NCBI GenBank assembly: GCA_009360345.1
Contig: SPDP01000001.1
Coordinates: forward strand, 1,426,001-1,490,000
DNA length: 64,000 nucleotides
Source of the DNA: Alcaligenaceae bacterium SAGV5
GTDB lineage: Bacteria; Pseudomonadota; Gammaproteobacteria; Burkholderiales; Burkholderiaceae_B
Direction: 5' to 3'
The first letter of the stretch is position 1. Each line of letters starts with the position of its first letter. This document shows, one piece after another, positions 27,301 through 37,394 of the stretch. A program made the position numbers and the translations under genes. The notes beneath the pieces are model-generated. The model saw only the letters and a program-made list of their open reading frames with translations, made no database searches and was not told where the DNA came from.

Positions 27301-29452
27301 TGTTCCAGCCGCGCTGATCGTCGAAGCGCCAGTAGTACACCCGCTCCTCGCGGTACACACGCAGTTGCGCCTGCTTGAGCGGCACCACCTTGCCCTGCGG
27401 ATCCACGCGCACCGCCTCGAACTCGGCCATCGTCCCTTCGCGCGCGACATCGCGGTCGAACAGCGGGCGCACGCCGATCAGGGCCGGCGCCGGCCAGACA
27501 CTGCGTTCGATCGAGCGCACCACGGGACGGCCGCCCGACTCCAGCAGGCTGAAGCTCGCCTTCACCTTCATGGGCGAGGCGGTGCCGGACACGTCCACCG
27601 GCACGGCAACCGCCGCCGCGCCCTTGTCGTCCAGGGTGGTCTCGTCCAGGTCGCGCCGCTGCTTGCGATCATCATCGGCGAAATCGCCGAACAGGAAGCC
27701 CGGCCATTGCTGCGGCAGCGCATAGCGGTCGCGATCGATGGACACCGTGCCCAGCAGCCGGTTGCCGGCCGCGGGCGCGCCATACAGATAATCGCCCCGC
27801 ACCTTCACATTCAGGGGCCGCCCGGCCGCCAGGACTCCCTCGGGCGAGGCCAGGTCCAGCTTCATGCGCTCGGGCAGGAACTCTTCCACCTGGAACTTCC
27901 ACGAGGCATCGGCCGCGCGAGCCGCCGGGTCCAGGCGCGCCTCCAGCAGCCACGTTCCCGTCTGGGCGTCGGCCGGCAGTTCGATGGCCTGGCGGACATA
28001 GCCCGGCACCTGCGCGTCGGGCCGCCACAAGGCGGTGCGCACGGTGCGGCCGTCCGGCCGCTTCAGCGTGGCCGTGACCGGCGCCGCCTGCACCGCCCGA
28101 CCGTCGGCGTCGCGCACCAGCACGGAAACGTCGAAGCGCTCGCCCGGCCGGTACAGATCGCGGCCGGCATAGACGAACAGCTTGTTGTCGCGGGACGGAT
28201 AGCCGCCCACGTCGAACTCGGACAGATCCAGCGCGGGCTCGGCCAGCGCCACCACCGACAGTTCCGCGCCCCGGCGCGCCAGCAGGATGCGCGCGGCCTC
28301 GAAACTGCCCGAGAACACGGCGCGCCCCTGCCCGTCGGCCTTGGCACGGCCCAGCGACTTCGCATTCGCGTCCAGCAGTTCGAACTCGACGTCGTCCATC
28401 GCCTTGCCGCTCTTGAGCGAGGTCGCGAACGCATCGAGCTGGCCGGCGTAGCGCCGCGAATGCAGGCCGATGTCGCTGACGTAGAAATAGGTGACCTGGT
28501 ACTCGTCCCGGAAACGCCCGGGCTGGCTCATGACGGCCACGTAGATGCCGGGATCCTTCAGTTCCTTGATGCCCTCGACCGGCAGGAAGGTGACGTGGCG
28601 GCGGTTGGCCTTGTCGTCGGTCAGGAAGCGGCCGGCATAGACGCTGCGCGCCACGTCCTTCAGGCGGTCCAGGTCCCAGCTTCCCACCGTGCCCTTCAGG
28701 CTGCGGTTGCCGCTGTAGCGCCAGTCGCCATCCTCGTCGCTGTCCTCCTCGGCGTCCGGGTCGGTCTTGGCGACGGGCCTGCGCACGCCCAGGACCTGCT
28801 CGAAGAACCTGGGAAATTGCGTCGGATCGATACGCAGGAACTGCACGTCGACCTCCGGCGCGTTGACGGTCACCACCGGCAGGCCGCCGTTCTGGCCCGC
28901 GGGCAGGACCACGCCACGGCTGGCGAAGTAGAAGGACGGCGGCATGGCTTCGCTGGCCACTTCGCAGCCGAAAGCCTCGGGCAGCGCCTGCCCGCCCGCG
29001 CCCTTGACGGACTCTGCCACGCCGATCGCATAGCGGCGGTTGGGTTGGATGTAGGGGAAGTAGGCAACGCGCGGGTTGTCGCCCAGCGACCAGTCGCCCG
29101 CCACCGGCTTGCCCTCGGGCAGGGCCTGGCCAGGCCGCGGCTTGCCTTGGGTCTTGGCGGCCTCGTCATCGCCGGAAGCCGCGCCCAGGTCGACTACCTG
29201 CAGCAGCTTGCCCAGCGACTGGCGGCGATCGAGCGGCTGCGAGAACGTCACGGCCAGCGCCAGCGACTCGTCGAACAGTCGCGTCCTGCATTCGAGCAGC
29301 GTGAAGGGATCGGCGCTGCCGACCAGTTCGGAAGCTGGCGGCTCGCCTCCACTGCCGCCAGACTGCTTGCCCGCCCACCATGCGCCGACTGCGACCGCTG
29401 CCAGCAATACCACGCCCGCGACCCAGGTGGCCGCCTTTTTCTTGTCTGCCAT
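24329..29452 (-). CDS. Bacterial alpha-2-macroglobulin family protein
   Basis: 1707 residues, full length for the YfhM-type family (E. coli about 1650). An N-terminal KKK motif and one hydrophobic segment (TWVAGVVLLAAVAVGAWWAG) suggest an inner-membrane anchor facing the periplasm; there is no lipobox cysteine, unlike E. coli YfhM. MG-type beta domains follow. The thioester motif CLEQ, in DYPYGCLEQTASAAYPH, lies about 1200 residues in and is intact, so covalent trapping of proteases should be possible. Partner of PBP1C just downstream; the pair is thought to trap invading proteases while cell wall is repaired. Confidence 0.95.
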   Translation of the reverse strand: MADKKKAATWVAGVVLLAAVAVGAWWAGKQSGGSGGEPPASELVGSADPFTLLECRTRLFDESLALAVTFSQPLDRRQSLGKLLQVVDLGAASGDDEAAKTQGKPRPGQALPEGKPVAGDWSLGDNPRVAYFPYIQPNRRYAIGVAESVKGAGGQALPEAFGCEVASEAMPPSFYFASRGVVLPAGQNGGLPVVTVNAPEVDVQFLRIDPTQFPRFFEQVLGVRRPVAKTDPDAEEDSDEDGDWRYSGNRSLKGTVGSWDLDRLKDVARSVYAGRFLTDDKANRRHVTFLPVEGIKELKDPGIYVAVMSQPGRFRDEYQVTYFYVSDIGLHSRRYAGQLDAFATSLKSGKAMDDVEFELLDANAKSLGRAKADGQGRAVFSGSFEAARILLARRGAELSVVALAEPALDLSEFDVGGYPSRDNKLFVYAGRDLYRPGERFDVSVLVRDADGRAVQAAPVTATLKRPDGRTVRTALWRPDAQVPGYVRQAIELPADAQTGTWLLEARLDPAARAADASWKFQVEEFLPERMKLDLASPEGVLAAGRPLNVKVRGDYLYGAPAAGNRLLGTVSIDRDRYALPQQWPGFLFGDFADDDRKQRRDLDETTLDDKGAAAVAVPVDVSGTASPMKVKASFSLLESGGRPVVRSIERSVWPAPALIGVRPLFDRDVAREGTMAEFEAVRVDPQGKVVPLKQAQLRVYREERVYYWRFDDQRGWNSGFTETEELVESRVLALPERVKFGVPVKWGRYRLELSDPENGDTLRYRFYAGWGAQDAEEMGNRPDRVQLKLDHAPVREGDTVKLSITPPHDGEALIAVEGGTMLWSRRTSVKAAGSTVEIPVGKDWSRHDLYVSVTVFRPGSQGDRVTPARALGLVYLPLSRDDRKLAVELAAPPKVLPEKRTTVKVKVGNAGQGQQAYVTLSAVDVGILNITRYATPDPFDFFFGKHRYAPELLDLYGKLIEKMEGTQGRLKWGGDAAMRDTRSMPVKVRLVDLFSGPVRLDEQGEAQIPLDLPDFNGTLRLMASAFTPDRFGNAQAEMVVAAPVVAELSTPRFISPGDEAAIALDVTNLSGAPQTLTVNLEGLDPVRIRGGAQSVSLANQQRATLRFVAEATGAYGLGRLRLTVDGAGANPIRIVRESLLQVQPPVAATRDVRRVRLGQGESLKLESGWISKLYPDSASASVAISNKPPFNVKRLVQGLLDYPYGCLEQTASAAYPHVFIGEDEARAWGLTPRTRAERERMVEGAVGRIAGMQKAGGGFALWGDGAQEVWLSAYVTGFLQDARTAGFNVPDLVSRRASDWLLAQLQQSSANFPSLPQNLLARLAAGPGQRLRDSDYNLLRDSHRRFAELANAAYVLAREQKAPLSTLRVLYDNYQDRSRSPLPLVHLGIALKLMGDETRARSAFDEAMTRGYGIDANRYGGYGEWLGDYGSALRDYAMSYALMMQHQIDHPRREALLGDVAGRLGSRSYLSTQEQLALFLAARAAGGVAGAQWTAMLRTAQGEQQLSSRDTEARSFTAAQLAGGVEVVNTQADPLFVEVDVQGYPRQAEAPRASGVTISRNWYESDGRPWNGRPLQTGEMLIVKLDVASDRRIEDALVVDRVPAGLEVENMNLSQGPDMADWKVGGVQVSEALNDTRIKHREYRDDRYVAAVGIQGPVTVFYRVRVVTPGRFVVPAPVVEDMYRPEIRAVGASSGPLVVNDPRGGAR

Positions 29453-29543
29453 GAAATCCCCCGGACACGCCTTCGTACGTGCTTTCCGCAGCCGCTATTA
29501 GAGGGCGAGAGCCCGCCTATTGTGAAGCATGCACTTCACAAAA

Positions 29544-30962
29544 TTACATTTGGGCACCACTTGGCGGCGCGGCACCCGCCGGCCCGGACGGTGACCGATG
29601 GTGAGAGTGCATGACTTCCTTGTGGAAGCGCAGCGCCATCGCGTGGTAGAACGGTCGCGGACAAAACTGCCGGGACACCAGCGACGCGACGAGCGTGGCC
29701 ATCAGCAGATGGAACATCAGGTCCTGGCTGCGCGTCATCTCCATCACGATCACGCTGGCTGTGATCGGCGCCTGGGTAGCCGCCGCCAGAAAAGCCGCCA
29801 TCGACACCAGCGCCAGCGTGCGCGGATCGGCGGCAGGCCCGGCCAGCTGCACGATGTGCTCGCCCATGCCTGCGCCGATGGCCAGGGACGGCGTGAAGAT
29901 GCCGCCCGGAATGCCGCACACGTACGACGCCACGGTCGCCACCCACTTGGCGATCCCGAACCAGGCGCTCTCGGCGGGATGCCCGTTCAGCAGCGCGGCG
30001 GTCTGTTCATAGCCCGTGCCATAGGTGGCGCCGCCCGTCAGGCAGCCCAGCACCGCCACGACCAGCCCACACAGGAAGGCCACCCGCACTGGATGCCGCT
30101 GCAGCCAGGGACGCCACCGCCCGGGGACCAGCCCTGTCGCGCCCCGCACCAGCGTGGCGGCGAACAGCCCGCCCACGGCGCCGTTCAACACGCCGCTGGC
30201 CAGGGTCCAGCCCCACGCCCCCTGGGCGAACCCGGCCGCCGCGGCGGCATGGAAATAAGGATTGTTGCCGGCGATGGCCAACGCGATGAAACCCGACGCC
30301 AGCACGCCGGACAGCGCCAGGCGGTTCCAACGCACCGCGGCATCCCGCCCCAGTTCCTCGATGGCGAATACCACGCCGGCCAGCGGCGTGTTGAATGCCG
30401 CGGCCAGGCCCCCGGCGGCGCCCGCGGCTATCAGTTCGTTCGCCCGGAACTCCAGCTTGACGCCTATGCGCTCCTGCCAGAACCGGCCCCAGGCCAGCAT
30501 GGCCGCCGCGCCCACCTGCACCGAGGGTCCTTCGCGCCCCACCGAGGCGCCGGCCAGCAGCGCCGCCGCGGTCAACGGAATCTTCCAGAGCGCCTGCCTC
30601 AGGGACACCAGCCCCGCGGAGGCAACGGGCACCGGGATGGCGGTGGCCGCGATGACCTGGGGAATGCCGCTGCCGCGCGCCATCGGCGCGAGCCGCAAGG
30701 TCAGCCAGCGCAGGCCCGCCATCGCCAGCGGTATGACCACCAGCGCGGCCCACGGCGTGGCCGAGGTCCAGTGACGATTCCACTCGAGCGCGATCTCGGC
30801 CAGCCAGGCGAACGCCAGCGACAGCAAGGCCACGACCGCCGCCCCGCACAGGACGAGCGCGTAGCGAAAGGTCTTGCGCGATACCCGCAGGACCTGCCGT
30901 CCCTTGCGTCGCACGGTGATGGAGGCCTGGTCGCGCCAGGGCACTGAGCGTCGAGCTTTCAT
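29544..30962 (-). CDS. ClC-family chloride channel/transporter
   Basis: 472 residues with about ten or more hydrophobic helices. Signature motifs are GSGIPQVI (anion site), GREGPSVQVGAA with the gating glutamate, and FNTPLAGVVFAIEELGRD, where both glutamates equivalent to the proton pathway of ClC antiporters are present; the terminal motif GIFTPSLAIGAGMGEH is also seen. It probably exchanges chloride for protons at the inner membrane. The C-terminus lacks CBS domains. It is downstream of sodB but separated from it by a terminator. Confidence 0.93.
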   Translation of the reverse strand: MKARRSVPWRDQASITVRRKGRQVLRVSRKTFRYALVLCGAAVVALLSLAFAWLAEIALEWNRHWTSATPWAALVVIPLAMAGLRWLTLRLAPMARGSGIPQVIAATAIPVPVASAGLVSLRQALWKIPLTAAALLAGASVGREGPSVQVGAAAMLAWGRFWQERIGVKLEFRANELIAAGAAGGLAAAFNTPLAGVVFAIEELGRDAAVRWNRLALSGVLASGFIALAIAGNNPYFHAAAAAGFAQGAWGWTLASGVLNGAVGGLFAATLVRGATGLVPGRWRPWLQRHPVRVAFLCGLVVAVLGCLTGGATYGTGYEQTAALLNGHPAESAWFGIAKWVATVASYVCGIPGGIFTPSLAIGAGMGEHIVQLAGPAADPRTLALVSMAAFLAAATQAPITASVIVMEMTRSQDLMFHLLMATLVASLVSRQFCPRPFYHAMALRFHKEVMHSHHRSPSGPAGAAPPSGAQM

Positions 30963-30977
30963 GGAAGAAAAGCAATG

Positions 30978-31024
30978 AAAAACGCGCGCTGTGCGTGCAA
31001 GCCCAAGCTTGCGACAGCGCGCGT
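30978..31024 (-). terminator. Intrinsic terminator after sodB
   Basis: ACGCGCGCTGT (30982-30992) pairs with ACAGCGCGCGT (31014-31024), with a nested GCAAGC/GCTTGC stem. Read on the minus strand, the hairpin is followed by TTTTT. Confidence 0.85.
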
Positions 31025-31056
31025 CATGCGGCGGCCCCGTGGGGCCGCGGCGGGAA

Positions 31057-31632
31057 TCAGCCCAGGTTCTTGGCCACGAATTCCCAGTTCACGATGCCCC
31101 AGAAGCTCTCGAGGTACTTCGGGCGGGCATTGCGGTAGTCGATGTAGTAGGCGTGCTCCCACACGTCACAGGTCAGCAGCGGGGTGTCGCCCGTGGTCAG
31201 CGGGTTGCCCGCGGCGCCGGTGTTGACGATGTCGACCGAGCCGTCGGCCTTCTTGACCAGCCAGGTCCAGCCCGAACCGAAGTTGGCGGCGGCCTGCTTG
31301 TTGAAGGTGTCCTTGAACGCGTCGAAGCTGCCCCACTTGGCATTGATGGCATCGGCCAGCTTGCCGGCGGGCGGCGTGCTCTTGGGGGTCAGGCAGTTCC
31401 AGTAGAAGGAGTGGTTCCAGTGCTGGGCGGCGTTGTTGTAGATGCCACCGGACGACTTCTTGACGATATCTTCGAGCGAGGCGTTCTCGAACTCCGTGCC
31501 CTTGATGAGGTTGTTCAGATTGGTGACGTAGGTCTGGTGGTGCTTGCCGTGGTGGTATTCCAGCGTTTCCTTGGAAATGGTCGGGGCCAAGGCGTCCTGG
31601 GCGTACGGCAATTGCGGAAGAGTGTGTTCCAT
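31057..31632 (-). CDS. sodB: Superoxide dismutase [Fe]
   Basis: 191 residues from ATG at 31630-31632, which has AGGAG just upstream. It begins [20 protein letters not shown] and closely follows E. coli SodB. Metal ligands are the histidines in [12 protein letters not shown] and [12 protein letters not shown] plus Asp and His in [28 protein letters not shown] and the final WEFVAKNL favour the iron form over manganese. It converts superoxide to peroxide and oxygen in the cytoplasm. Single-gene unit with a strong terminator. Confidence 0.96.
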   Translation of the reverse strand: MEHTLPQLPYAQDALAPTISKETLEYHHGKHHQTYVTNLNNLIKGTEFENASLEDIVKKSSGGIYNNAAQHWNHSFYWNCLTPKSTPPAGKLADAINAKWGSFDAFKDTFNKQAAANFGSGWTWLVKKADGSVDIVNTGAAGNPLTTGDTPLLTCDVWEHAYYIDYRNARPKYLESFWGIVNWEFVAKNLG

Positions 31633-31784
31633 CTGAGCTCCTGCTTCTTTCTGGTTGGGAGGTTTGCGGAGGCATTTTATCGGCAAGCGCGCCGCTTGGC
31701 CCGGAAGTCCCCGCGTGACGCAAGGTTACCGCGCCGGGGCGACACAGTCATGTCATGCCCCGGCAACCGCCTGGATACTAGCCA

Positions 31785-33152
31785 TCACACCAGTCCGCGG
31801 TCAGCCTCGATCGCCGTCACCGACGCCCGGGCCGAACCTTCCGCGAAGCTCAGGTCGAGCCGGGCGCCCGTCTGCAAGCTCCGTGCCTGGCGCACGATGC
31901 CGCCCTGATCGTCACGCACGATGGCATAGCCGCGCGCCAGGGTCTGCTCGGGCCCCAGCGCCCGCAGGTGCGCGGCATGCGAGGCCAGCCGCTGCTGCAG
32001 GCGGTCGAGCCGATAGGCCTGGCACTGCCGCACGCGCCGCGCCAGGTCGTCCACCCGGGCCGAAAGCCCCGCGGGATCCGGCAACTGGGCGATCAAGCGC
32101 TGCCGCAGCAATCCGGCCGCGGCCTCGCGGTCGCGCTGCGCCCCGGTCCAGGCCGCGCCCAGCCCGCGCACCAGCACGGCCAGCCGTTCCTGCTGCCGCG
32201 CCAGCCGTTCGCGCGGAGAAATCAGTTGCGACGCCGCGCGGTCGAGCCGCTGCCCGGCCTGTTCGACACGGCGCCGCTGGGCCCGCCTCAGTTCCTGGGC
32301 CGCCTGGCGCAGGCGCGCCAGCCACTGCTCGCGGGGCAGGCCGGCCATCTCGGCGGCGGCCGTGGGCGTGGGCGCCCGCAGATCGGCGGCGAAATCGGCA
32401 ATGGTGAAGTCGGTCTCGTGGCCAACGCCGCTGATGACGGGAATCGCGCTGGCGACGATGGCCCGCGCCAGCCCTTCATGGTTGAACGCCCACAAATCCT
32501 CGATGCTGCCGCCGCCCCGCACCAGCAGCAGGGTATCCACCTCCGCGCGCTGGTTGGCCAGCGCGATGGCCTGGGCCAGCCTCGGGCCAGCCTCGTCTCC
32601 CTGGACGGGGGCCGGATAGATCACCACCCTGGCATGCGGCACCCGCCGCGCCAACGCCGTCAGCACGTCGCGCAGCGCCGCCGCCTGCAGCGACGTGACG
32701 ATGCCCAGCGCACGCGGCACGGCCACGGGCGCGCGCTTGCGGGCGGGATCGAACAGCCCTTCGGCCGACAATTTTTCCTTCAGCCGCAGGAAGGCTTCGA
32801 ACAGATCGCCCTGGCCAGCCCGGCGCATGGCCTCGACCTGCAACTGGTAGTCGCCACGCGGCTCGTACAGCGACACCCGGGCCCGGACCTCGATGCGGTC
32901 GCCTTCCCGCGGCGTGAAGCCCACCAGCATGGCGCGCCCCCGGAACATGACGCCGCGCGCGGCGGCGCCGCCATCCTTGAGCGTGAAATACCAATGGCCG
33001 GAGGCCGCCGCGGTGAAGTTCGATACCTCGCCCCGCACCCACACCAGGGGAATGCTGCGCTCCAACAAACCCGCCACGGCGCGGTTTAGCTGGGAGATAG
33101 TAAGAATCCCCCGCGAAAAATCGTCATGTGCGGACGCAAAACCAGCGTTCAT
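31785..33152 (-). CDS. xseA: Exodeoxyribonuclease VII large subunit
   Basis: 455 residues. The N-terminal OB-fold (residues about 12-110) includes VWVRGEVSNFTAAASGHWYF; the catalytic region contains ALGIVTSLQAAALRDVLTAL, LLVRGGGSIEDLWAFNHEGLA and SGVGHETDFTIADFAADLRA. The long C-terminal part is Arg/Gln/Leu-rich coiled coil, as in XseA. It degrades single-stranded DNA with XseB, which is not in the window. The 3' end is about 150 bases from sodB. Confidence 0.96.
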   Translation of the reverse strand: MNAGFASAHDDFSRGILTISQLNRAVAGLLERSIPLVWVRGEVSNFTAAASGHWYFTLKDGGAAARGVMFRGRAMLVGFTPREGDRIEVRARVSLYEPRGDYQLQVEAMRRAGQGDLFEAFLRLKEKLSAEGLFDPARKRAPVAVPRALGIVTSLQAAALRDVLTALARRVPHARVVIYPAPVQGDEAGPRLAQAIALANQRAEVDTLLLVRGGGSIEDLWAFNHEGLARAIVASAIPVISGVGHETDFTIADFAADLRAPTPTAAAEMAGLPREQWLARLRQAAQELRRAQRRRVEQAGQRLDRAASQLISPRERLARQQERLAVLVRGLGAAWTGAQRDREAAAGLLRQRLIAQLPDPAGLSARVDDLARRVRQCQAYRLDRLQQRLASHAAHLRALGPEQTLARGYAIVRDDQGGIVRQARSLQTGARLDLSFAEGSARASVTAIEADRGLV

Positions 33153-33348
33153 GAGGCTTTCCAGGCAAGAAGCTTTCCACAGGCTTGAAAACTATGGTTG
33201 TCAAGTAATTTCTCTGTCACAGACGGCATTATTTTCTTATAAGCCATTGATTTGATTGGATTTTTAACTTCACCAAGCACTGAATCAAAAGCGGGCACCC
33301 TAGCAAGAACCGCGTATTTCATGGCCCCGCGCCGAGTTACACACATAA

Positions 33349-33371
33349 TTATCCACAGATTCTGTGGATAC
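33349..33371. promoter_or_regulatory. Inverted pair of DnaA-box-like sites
   Basis: A perfect 10-bp inverted repeat with one central base (TATCCACAGA, T, TCTGTGGATA; 33350-33370). Its left arm extends to a consensus DnaA box TTATCCACA (33349-33357), and the right arm gives GTATCCACA on the other strand, one mismatch from consensus. It lies between divergent xseA and exbB, 16 bases before the exbB -35 box. Confidence 0.55.
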
Positions 33372-33386
33372 TTTCGGTCCGGCGAC

Positions 33387-33415
33387 TTGCCCTCGCCCGC
33401 CCGCGCCCGTACATT
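33387..33415 (+). promoter_or_regulatory. Predicted promoter of exbB-exbD-lpxK operon
   Basis: TTGCCC (33387-33392), 17-base spacer, TACATT (33410-33415), 28 bases before the exbB start codon. Confidence 0.5.
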
Positions 33416-33443
33416 CTCGCCTTCATCGAAAAGGAGAGGTTTC

Positions 33444-34043
33444 TTGCTCGCCATCGTCCGCGAGGCCGGCTGGCCCATCTGGCCGCTGATCGCCACTTCG
33501 TTCGTCGCGCTGACGCTCATCGTCGAACGCCTGCTCGCCCTGCGCAAAAGCCGGATCGCCCCGCCCCGGCTGCTGGAAGACGTACTCGCCCTGGTGCAGA
33601 AACGGCGCATCACCCCGGAGATCGTGGGCAAGCTCGAAGCCGATTCGCCGCTGGGCCGCATCCTGGCCGCGGGACTGCGCAACAGCCACCGCTCACGCCC
33701 CGCGCTCAAGGATGCGCTCGAGCAATCGGGCGAGACGGTCGCGCACAACCTGAACCGCTACGTCGGAGCCATCGGCACCATCGCGGCGGTGGCGCCCCTG
33801 ATGGGCCTGTTCGGCACCGTGGTCGGCATGATCGAGATCTTCGGTTCGTACGCGCCGGCCGGCAGCGACCCCGCGCAACTGGCGCACGGCATATCGATCG
33901 CACTGTATAACACCGGGCTGGGCATTTTCATCGCCATCCCTGCCATGATCTTCTACCGCTACTTCCGCGCCCGCATCAACGACAGCCTGCACGACCTCGA
34001 ACGGGCGGCCGCCCGCCTGGCCGACATCCTGCAGGCCGAATGA
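33444..34043 (+). CDS. exbB: ExbB/TolQ-family proton channel protein
   Basis: 199 residues from TTG 33444, preceded by AAGGAGA; the frame is open further upstream, but that part contains the promoter. Three membrane segments are visible: one near the N-terminus (WPIWPLIATSFVALTLIV) and two in the second half (GAIGTIAAVAPLMGLFGTVV and GISIALYNTGLGIFIAIPAM). It forms the proton channel with ExbD for TonB or related energised outer-membrane processes. No tonB is nearby; in beta-proteobacteria this pair is commonly found upstream of lpxK. Confidence 0.92.
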   Translation: MLAIVREAGWPIWPLIATSFVALTLIVERLLALRKSRIAPPRLLEDVLALVQKRRITPEIVGKLEADSPLGRILAAGLRNSHRSRPALKDALEQSGETVAHNLNRYVGAIGTIAAVAPLMGLFGTVVGMIEIFGSYAPAGSDPAQLAHGISIALYNTGLGIFIAIPAMIFYRYFRARINDSLHDLERAAARLADILQAE

Positions 34044-34062
34044 CGCCCCCCAGCGCCCGCCG

Positions 34063-34491
34063 ATGAACTTCCGCCGCCACCTCGGGACCGACGAACCCGA
34101 CATCAACCTGATCCCGTTGATCGACGTCCTGCTGGTCATCCTGATCTTCCTGGCCGCCAGCACGTCCTTCTCGCGCTTCAGCCAGTTGTCCGTGCGCCTG
34201 CCCGACGCCAGCGCCCAATCCGCCGAACCGGCCACGGGCCTGACCGTCACCGTCGCCGCGGACGGCCGCTACGCGCTCAACGGCAAGGCGCTGCCCATCG
34301 CCGACGCCGACCAATTGTCCGAGGCGCTGCGCAGGGCGGCGGCCGGACGGGAAGATCTCTCGCTGGTGATCGACGCGGATGCCGCGGCCACCCACCAGGC
34401 CGTGGTGCGGGCCATGGAAGCGGCGGGACGGGCAGGTATCTCCCGCATCGGATTCACCACGCAGGCCACGCCCGCGGGACCGGGCAGATGA
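34063..34491 (+). CDS. exbD: ExbD/TolR-family protein
   Basis: 142 residues. A single N-terminal membrane helix contains the functional aspartate: [20 protein letters not shown]. The periplasmic domain ends with the [20 protein letters not shown] region typical of ExbD/TolR. It lies 19 bases after exbB and its stop overlaps the lpxK start (ATGA), so all three are co-translated. Confidence 0.94.
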   Translation: MNFRRHLGTDEPDINLIPLIDVLLVILIFLAASTSFSRFSQLSVRLPDASAQSAEPATGLTVTVAADGRYALNGKALPIADADQLSEALRRAAAGREDLSLVIDADAAATHQAVVRAMEAAGRAGISRIGFTTQATPAGPGR

Positions 34492-35531
34492 AGCCCGGGG
34501 CCGCCCTGCGCACCACGCTGCAGCGCCAGTGGCAAACGGGCGGATGGCTATCGTGGCTGCTTTCCCCCCTGTCGCTGCTGGCCGCCGGCGTGGTTGCCGC
34601 CAAGCGCCTGGCCTACGGGGCGGGCTGGCTGCGGGCCGAACAGGTGGGAGTGCCGGTCATCGTGGTCGGCAACATCTATGTCGGCGGTACGGGCAAGACA
34701 CCGTTCATCGTGGCCGCGGCGCGCGCCCTGCGGGCACGCGGCCGCCACCCCGGCGTGATCAGCCGCGGCTACGGCGTGCAGGCCGGCCCCGCCCCCCGCG
34801 TGGGGTGCGGCCACCTGGACCCCGCGGCCTTCGGCGACGAACCGGCGTTGATCGCGCGCCAGGCGGACGTTCCGGTGGCGGTCCATCCACGCCGCGCCGA
34901 CGCCGCCCGCGCGCTGCTGGCGGCGCACCCTCATATCGACGTCATCCTGTCCGACGATGGCTTGCAGCATCTGGCGCTGGCCCGCGACGTGGAAATCGTG
35001 GTGCAGGACGAACGCGGCATCGGCAACGGCCGGTTGCTGCCCGCCGGCCCGCTGCGCGAGCCGGCCTCGCGCCTGCGCGGCGTCGACGCGATCGTCACGA
35101 ACCGCAGCGGCGGCGTGCCTGGCCCGGTGCCTGCCACGCCCAATGACGTGCGTACCGTCGATATGGATCTCGCCGTCGAGCATGCCTGGCGCCTGGCCGA
35201 CGGCAAACGGCTGCCCCTGGCGGAACTGGCCTCGATGCCCCACATCGCCGCGGTGGCCGGCATCGGCAACCCCGACCGCTTTTTCGCCACGCTGCGCCGC
35301 GCCGGCGTACGGCTGGACACCACGCTGGGCCTGCCCGACCATTACGACTACGCTCACTCGCCGTTCGCGGCGATCGAGGCCGATCTCATACTCGTCACCG
35401 ACAAGGACGCCGTAAAATGCCCGACTGTGGACGACCCGCGCGTGTGGGCCGTCACGGTTTCGGCGCATTTGTCCGACCCCGCGTTCTTCGATTGGCTGGA
35501 AACCCGACTCCATGGACATACGTCTGCTTGA
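34488..35531 (+). CDS. lpxK: Tetraacyldisaccharide 4'-kinase
   Basis: 347 residues. An N-terminal membrane-associated helix ([20 protein letters not shown]) precedes the P-loop [13 protein letters not shown] (around residue 60), followed by GVISRGYGV and [14 protein letters not shown]. It phosphorylates the 4' position of the lipid A disaccharide precursor at the inner membrane. It overlaps exbD upstream and the Trm112-like gene by 20 bases downstream, with Kdo gene kdsB next: an envelope lipopolysaccharide operon. Confidence 0.96.
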   Translation: MKPGAALRTTLQRQWQTGGWLSWLLSPLSLLAAGVVAAKRLAYGAGWLRAEQVGVPVIVVGNIYVGGTGKTPFIVAAARALRARGRHPGVISRGYGVQAGPAPRVGCGHLDPAAFGDEPALIARQADVPVAVHPRRADAARALLAAHPHIDVILSDDGLQHLALARDVEIVVQDERGIGNGRLLPAGPLREPASRLRGVDAIVTNRSGGVPGPVPATPNDVRTVDMDLAVEHAWRLADGKRLPLAELASMPHIAAVAGIGNPDRFFATLRRAGVRLDTTLGLPDHYDYAHSPFAAIEADLILVTDKDAVKCPTVDDPRVWAVTVSAHLSDPAFFDWLETRLHGHTSA

Positions 35532-35715
35532 CATCCTGGTCTGCCCGCTCTGCAAGGGCCCGCTGCGCCACGACCGCGCCGCGCGCCTCCTGGGCTGCCG
35601 CGCCGACCGCCTGAGCTTCCCCATCCGCGACGGCATTCCGGTCATGCTCGAGTCCGAGGCCCAGCCGTGGCAGGATGAGGCCGGAACCCCTGCCGCCGGG
35701 ACGCCTCATGCCTGA
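35512..35715 (+). CDS. Trm112-family small zinc-ribbon-like protein
   Basis: 67 residues. A CPLCKGPL knuckle at residues 11-18 and a later LGC, then the family hallmark [17 protein letters not shown]. Close to E. coli YcaR, which also sits between lpxK and kdsB. In eukaryotes Trm112 activates methyltransferases; the bacterial role is unclear. It overlaps lpxK by 20 bases and kdsB by 8 bases. Confidence 0.92.
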   Translation: MDIRLLDILVCPLCKGPLRHDRAARLLGCRADRLSFPIRDGIPVMLESEAQPWQDEAGTPAAGTPHA

Positions 35716-36484
35716 CCCGGCCGATTTCACCGCCATCATCCCGGCCCGCGCCGCCTCCACGCGCCTGCCCGGCAAGATGCTGGCGGACATCGGCGGCATC
35801 CCCATGATCGTCCGCGTCGCCCGGCAGGCCCAGGCCAGCGGCGCCTCCCGCATCCTCGTGGCCACGGACGACGCCGCCATCCGCGATGCCGTCCGCGCCC
35901 ACGGCTTCGACAGCCTGATGACCCGTGCCGACCATCCGACCGGCACCGACCGCCTGGCCGAAGCCTGCGACGCGCTCGAACTCGACGACACGCAGATCGT
36001 GGTGAACATCCAGGGCGACGAACCCCTGATCGATCCCGCGCTGGTCGCCCATGTGGCCCAGACGCTGGACCGCCACAGCGCGGCCGCCATCGCCACGGCG
36101 GCACACCCCATCGATACCGCCGACGAACTGTTCAATCCCAATTTCGTCAAGGTCGTCTGCGGCGCCGACGGCCATGCCCTGTATTTTTCGCGCGCGCCCA
36201 TCCCCTGGGCCCGCGATGCGCTGGCCGGCGGCGAACGCATCTTCGCACCCGGCCTGCCCGCCCTGCGCCACATCGGCCTCTATGCCTATCGCGTCGGCTT
36301 CCTGCGCCGCTTCCCCACGCTGCCCCAGGGTCGCCTGGAGCGATGGGAATCGCTCGAACAGTTGCGCGCGCTCGAGCACGGCTACGCCATCCAGGTTCAC
36401 GTCACGCCGCAGGCCCCCGCGCCCGGTGTCGACACGGCCGCCGATCTGGAATTCGTGCGCCGGCTGGTAGCCGCCCAAGGCTGA
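35708..36484 (+). CDS. kdsB: 3-deoxy-manno-octulosonate cytidylyltransferase
   Basis: 258 residues from ATG 35708. The nucleotide-binding start [20 protein letters not shown] is diagnostic; [16 protein letters not shown] and [14 protein letters not shown] are further family motifs. It activates Kdo with CTP for lipopolysaccharide core synthesis in the cytoplasm. It ends the exbB-exbD-lpxK-Trm112-kdsB set. An earlier in-frame ATG inside the Trm112-like gene is unlikely. Confidence 0.96.
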   Translation: MPDPADFTAIIPARAASTRLPGKMLADIGGIPMIVRVARQAQASGASRILVATDDAAIRDAVRAHGFDSLMTRADHPTGTDRLAEACDALELDDTQIVVNIQGDEPLIDPALVAHVAQTLDRHSAAAIATAAHPIDTADELFNPNFVKVVCGADGHALYFSRAPIPWARDALAGGERIFAPGLPALRHIGLYAYRVGFLRRFPTLPQGRLERWESLEQLRALEHGYAIQVHVTPQAPAPGVDTAADLEFVRRLVAAQG

Positions 36485-36534
36485 TTTGACCGGCGCCGCG
36501 CGCTTGAGGTAAGTTTGGGGGCATTCGTGCCTGA

Positions 36535-37359
<825 letters not shown>

Positions 37360-37394
37360 AGTCCCCCTGCGCGCCGACGCTCGCCCCCCAGGGG

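Noticed and set aside
24533..29614. 1693-residue open frame on the plus strand
   Set aside because: It is antisense to the alpha-2-macroglobulin gene, is extremely rich in Arg, Ala, Gln and His, and shows no family motif. Long antisense frames are expected in high-GC DNA.
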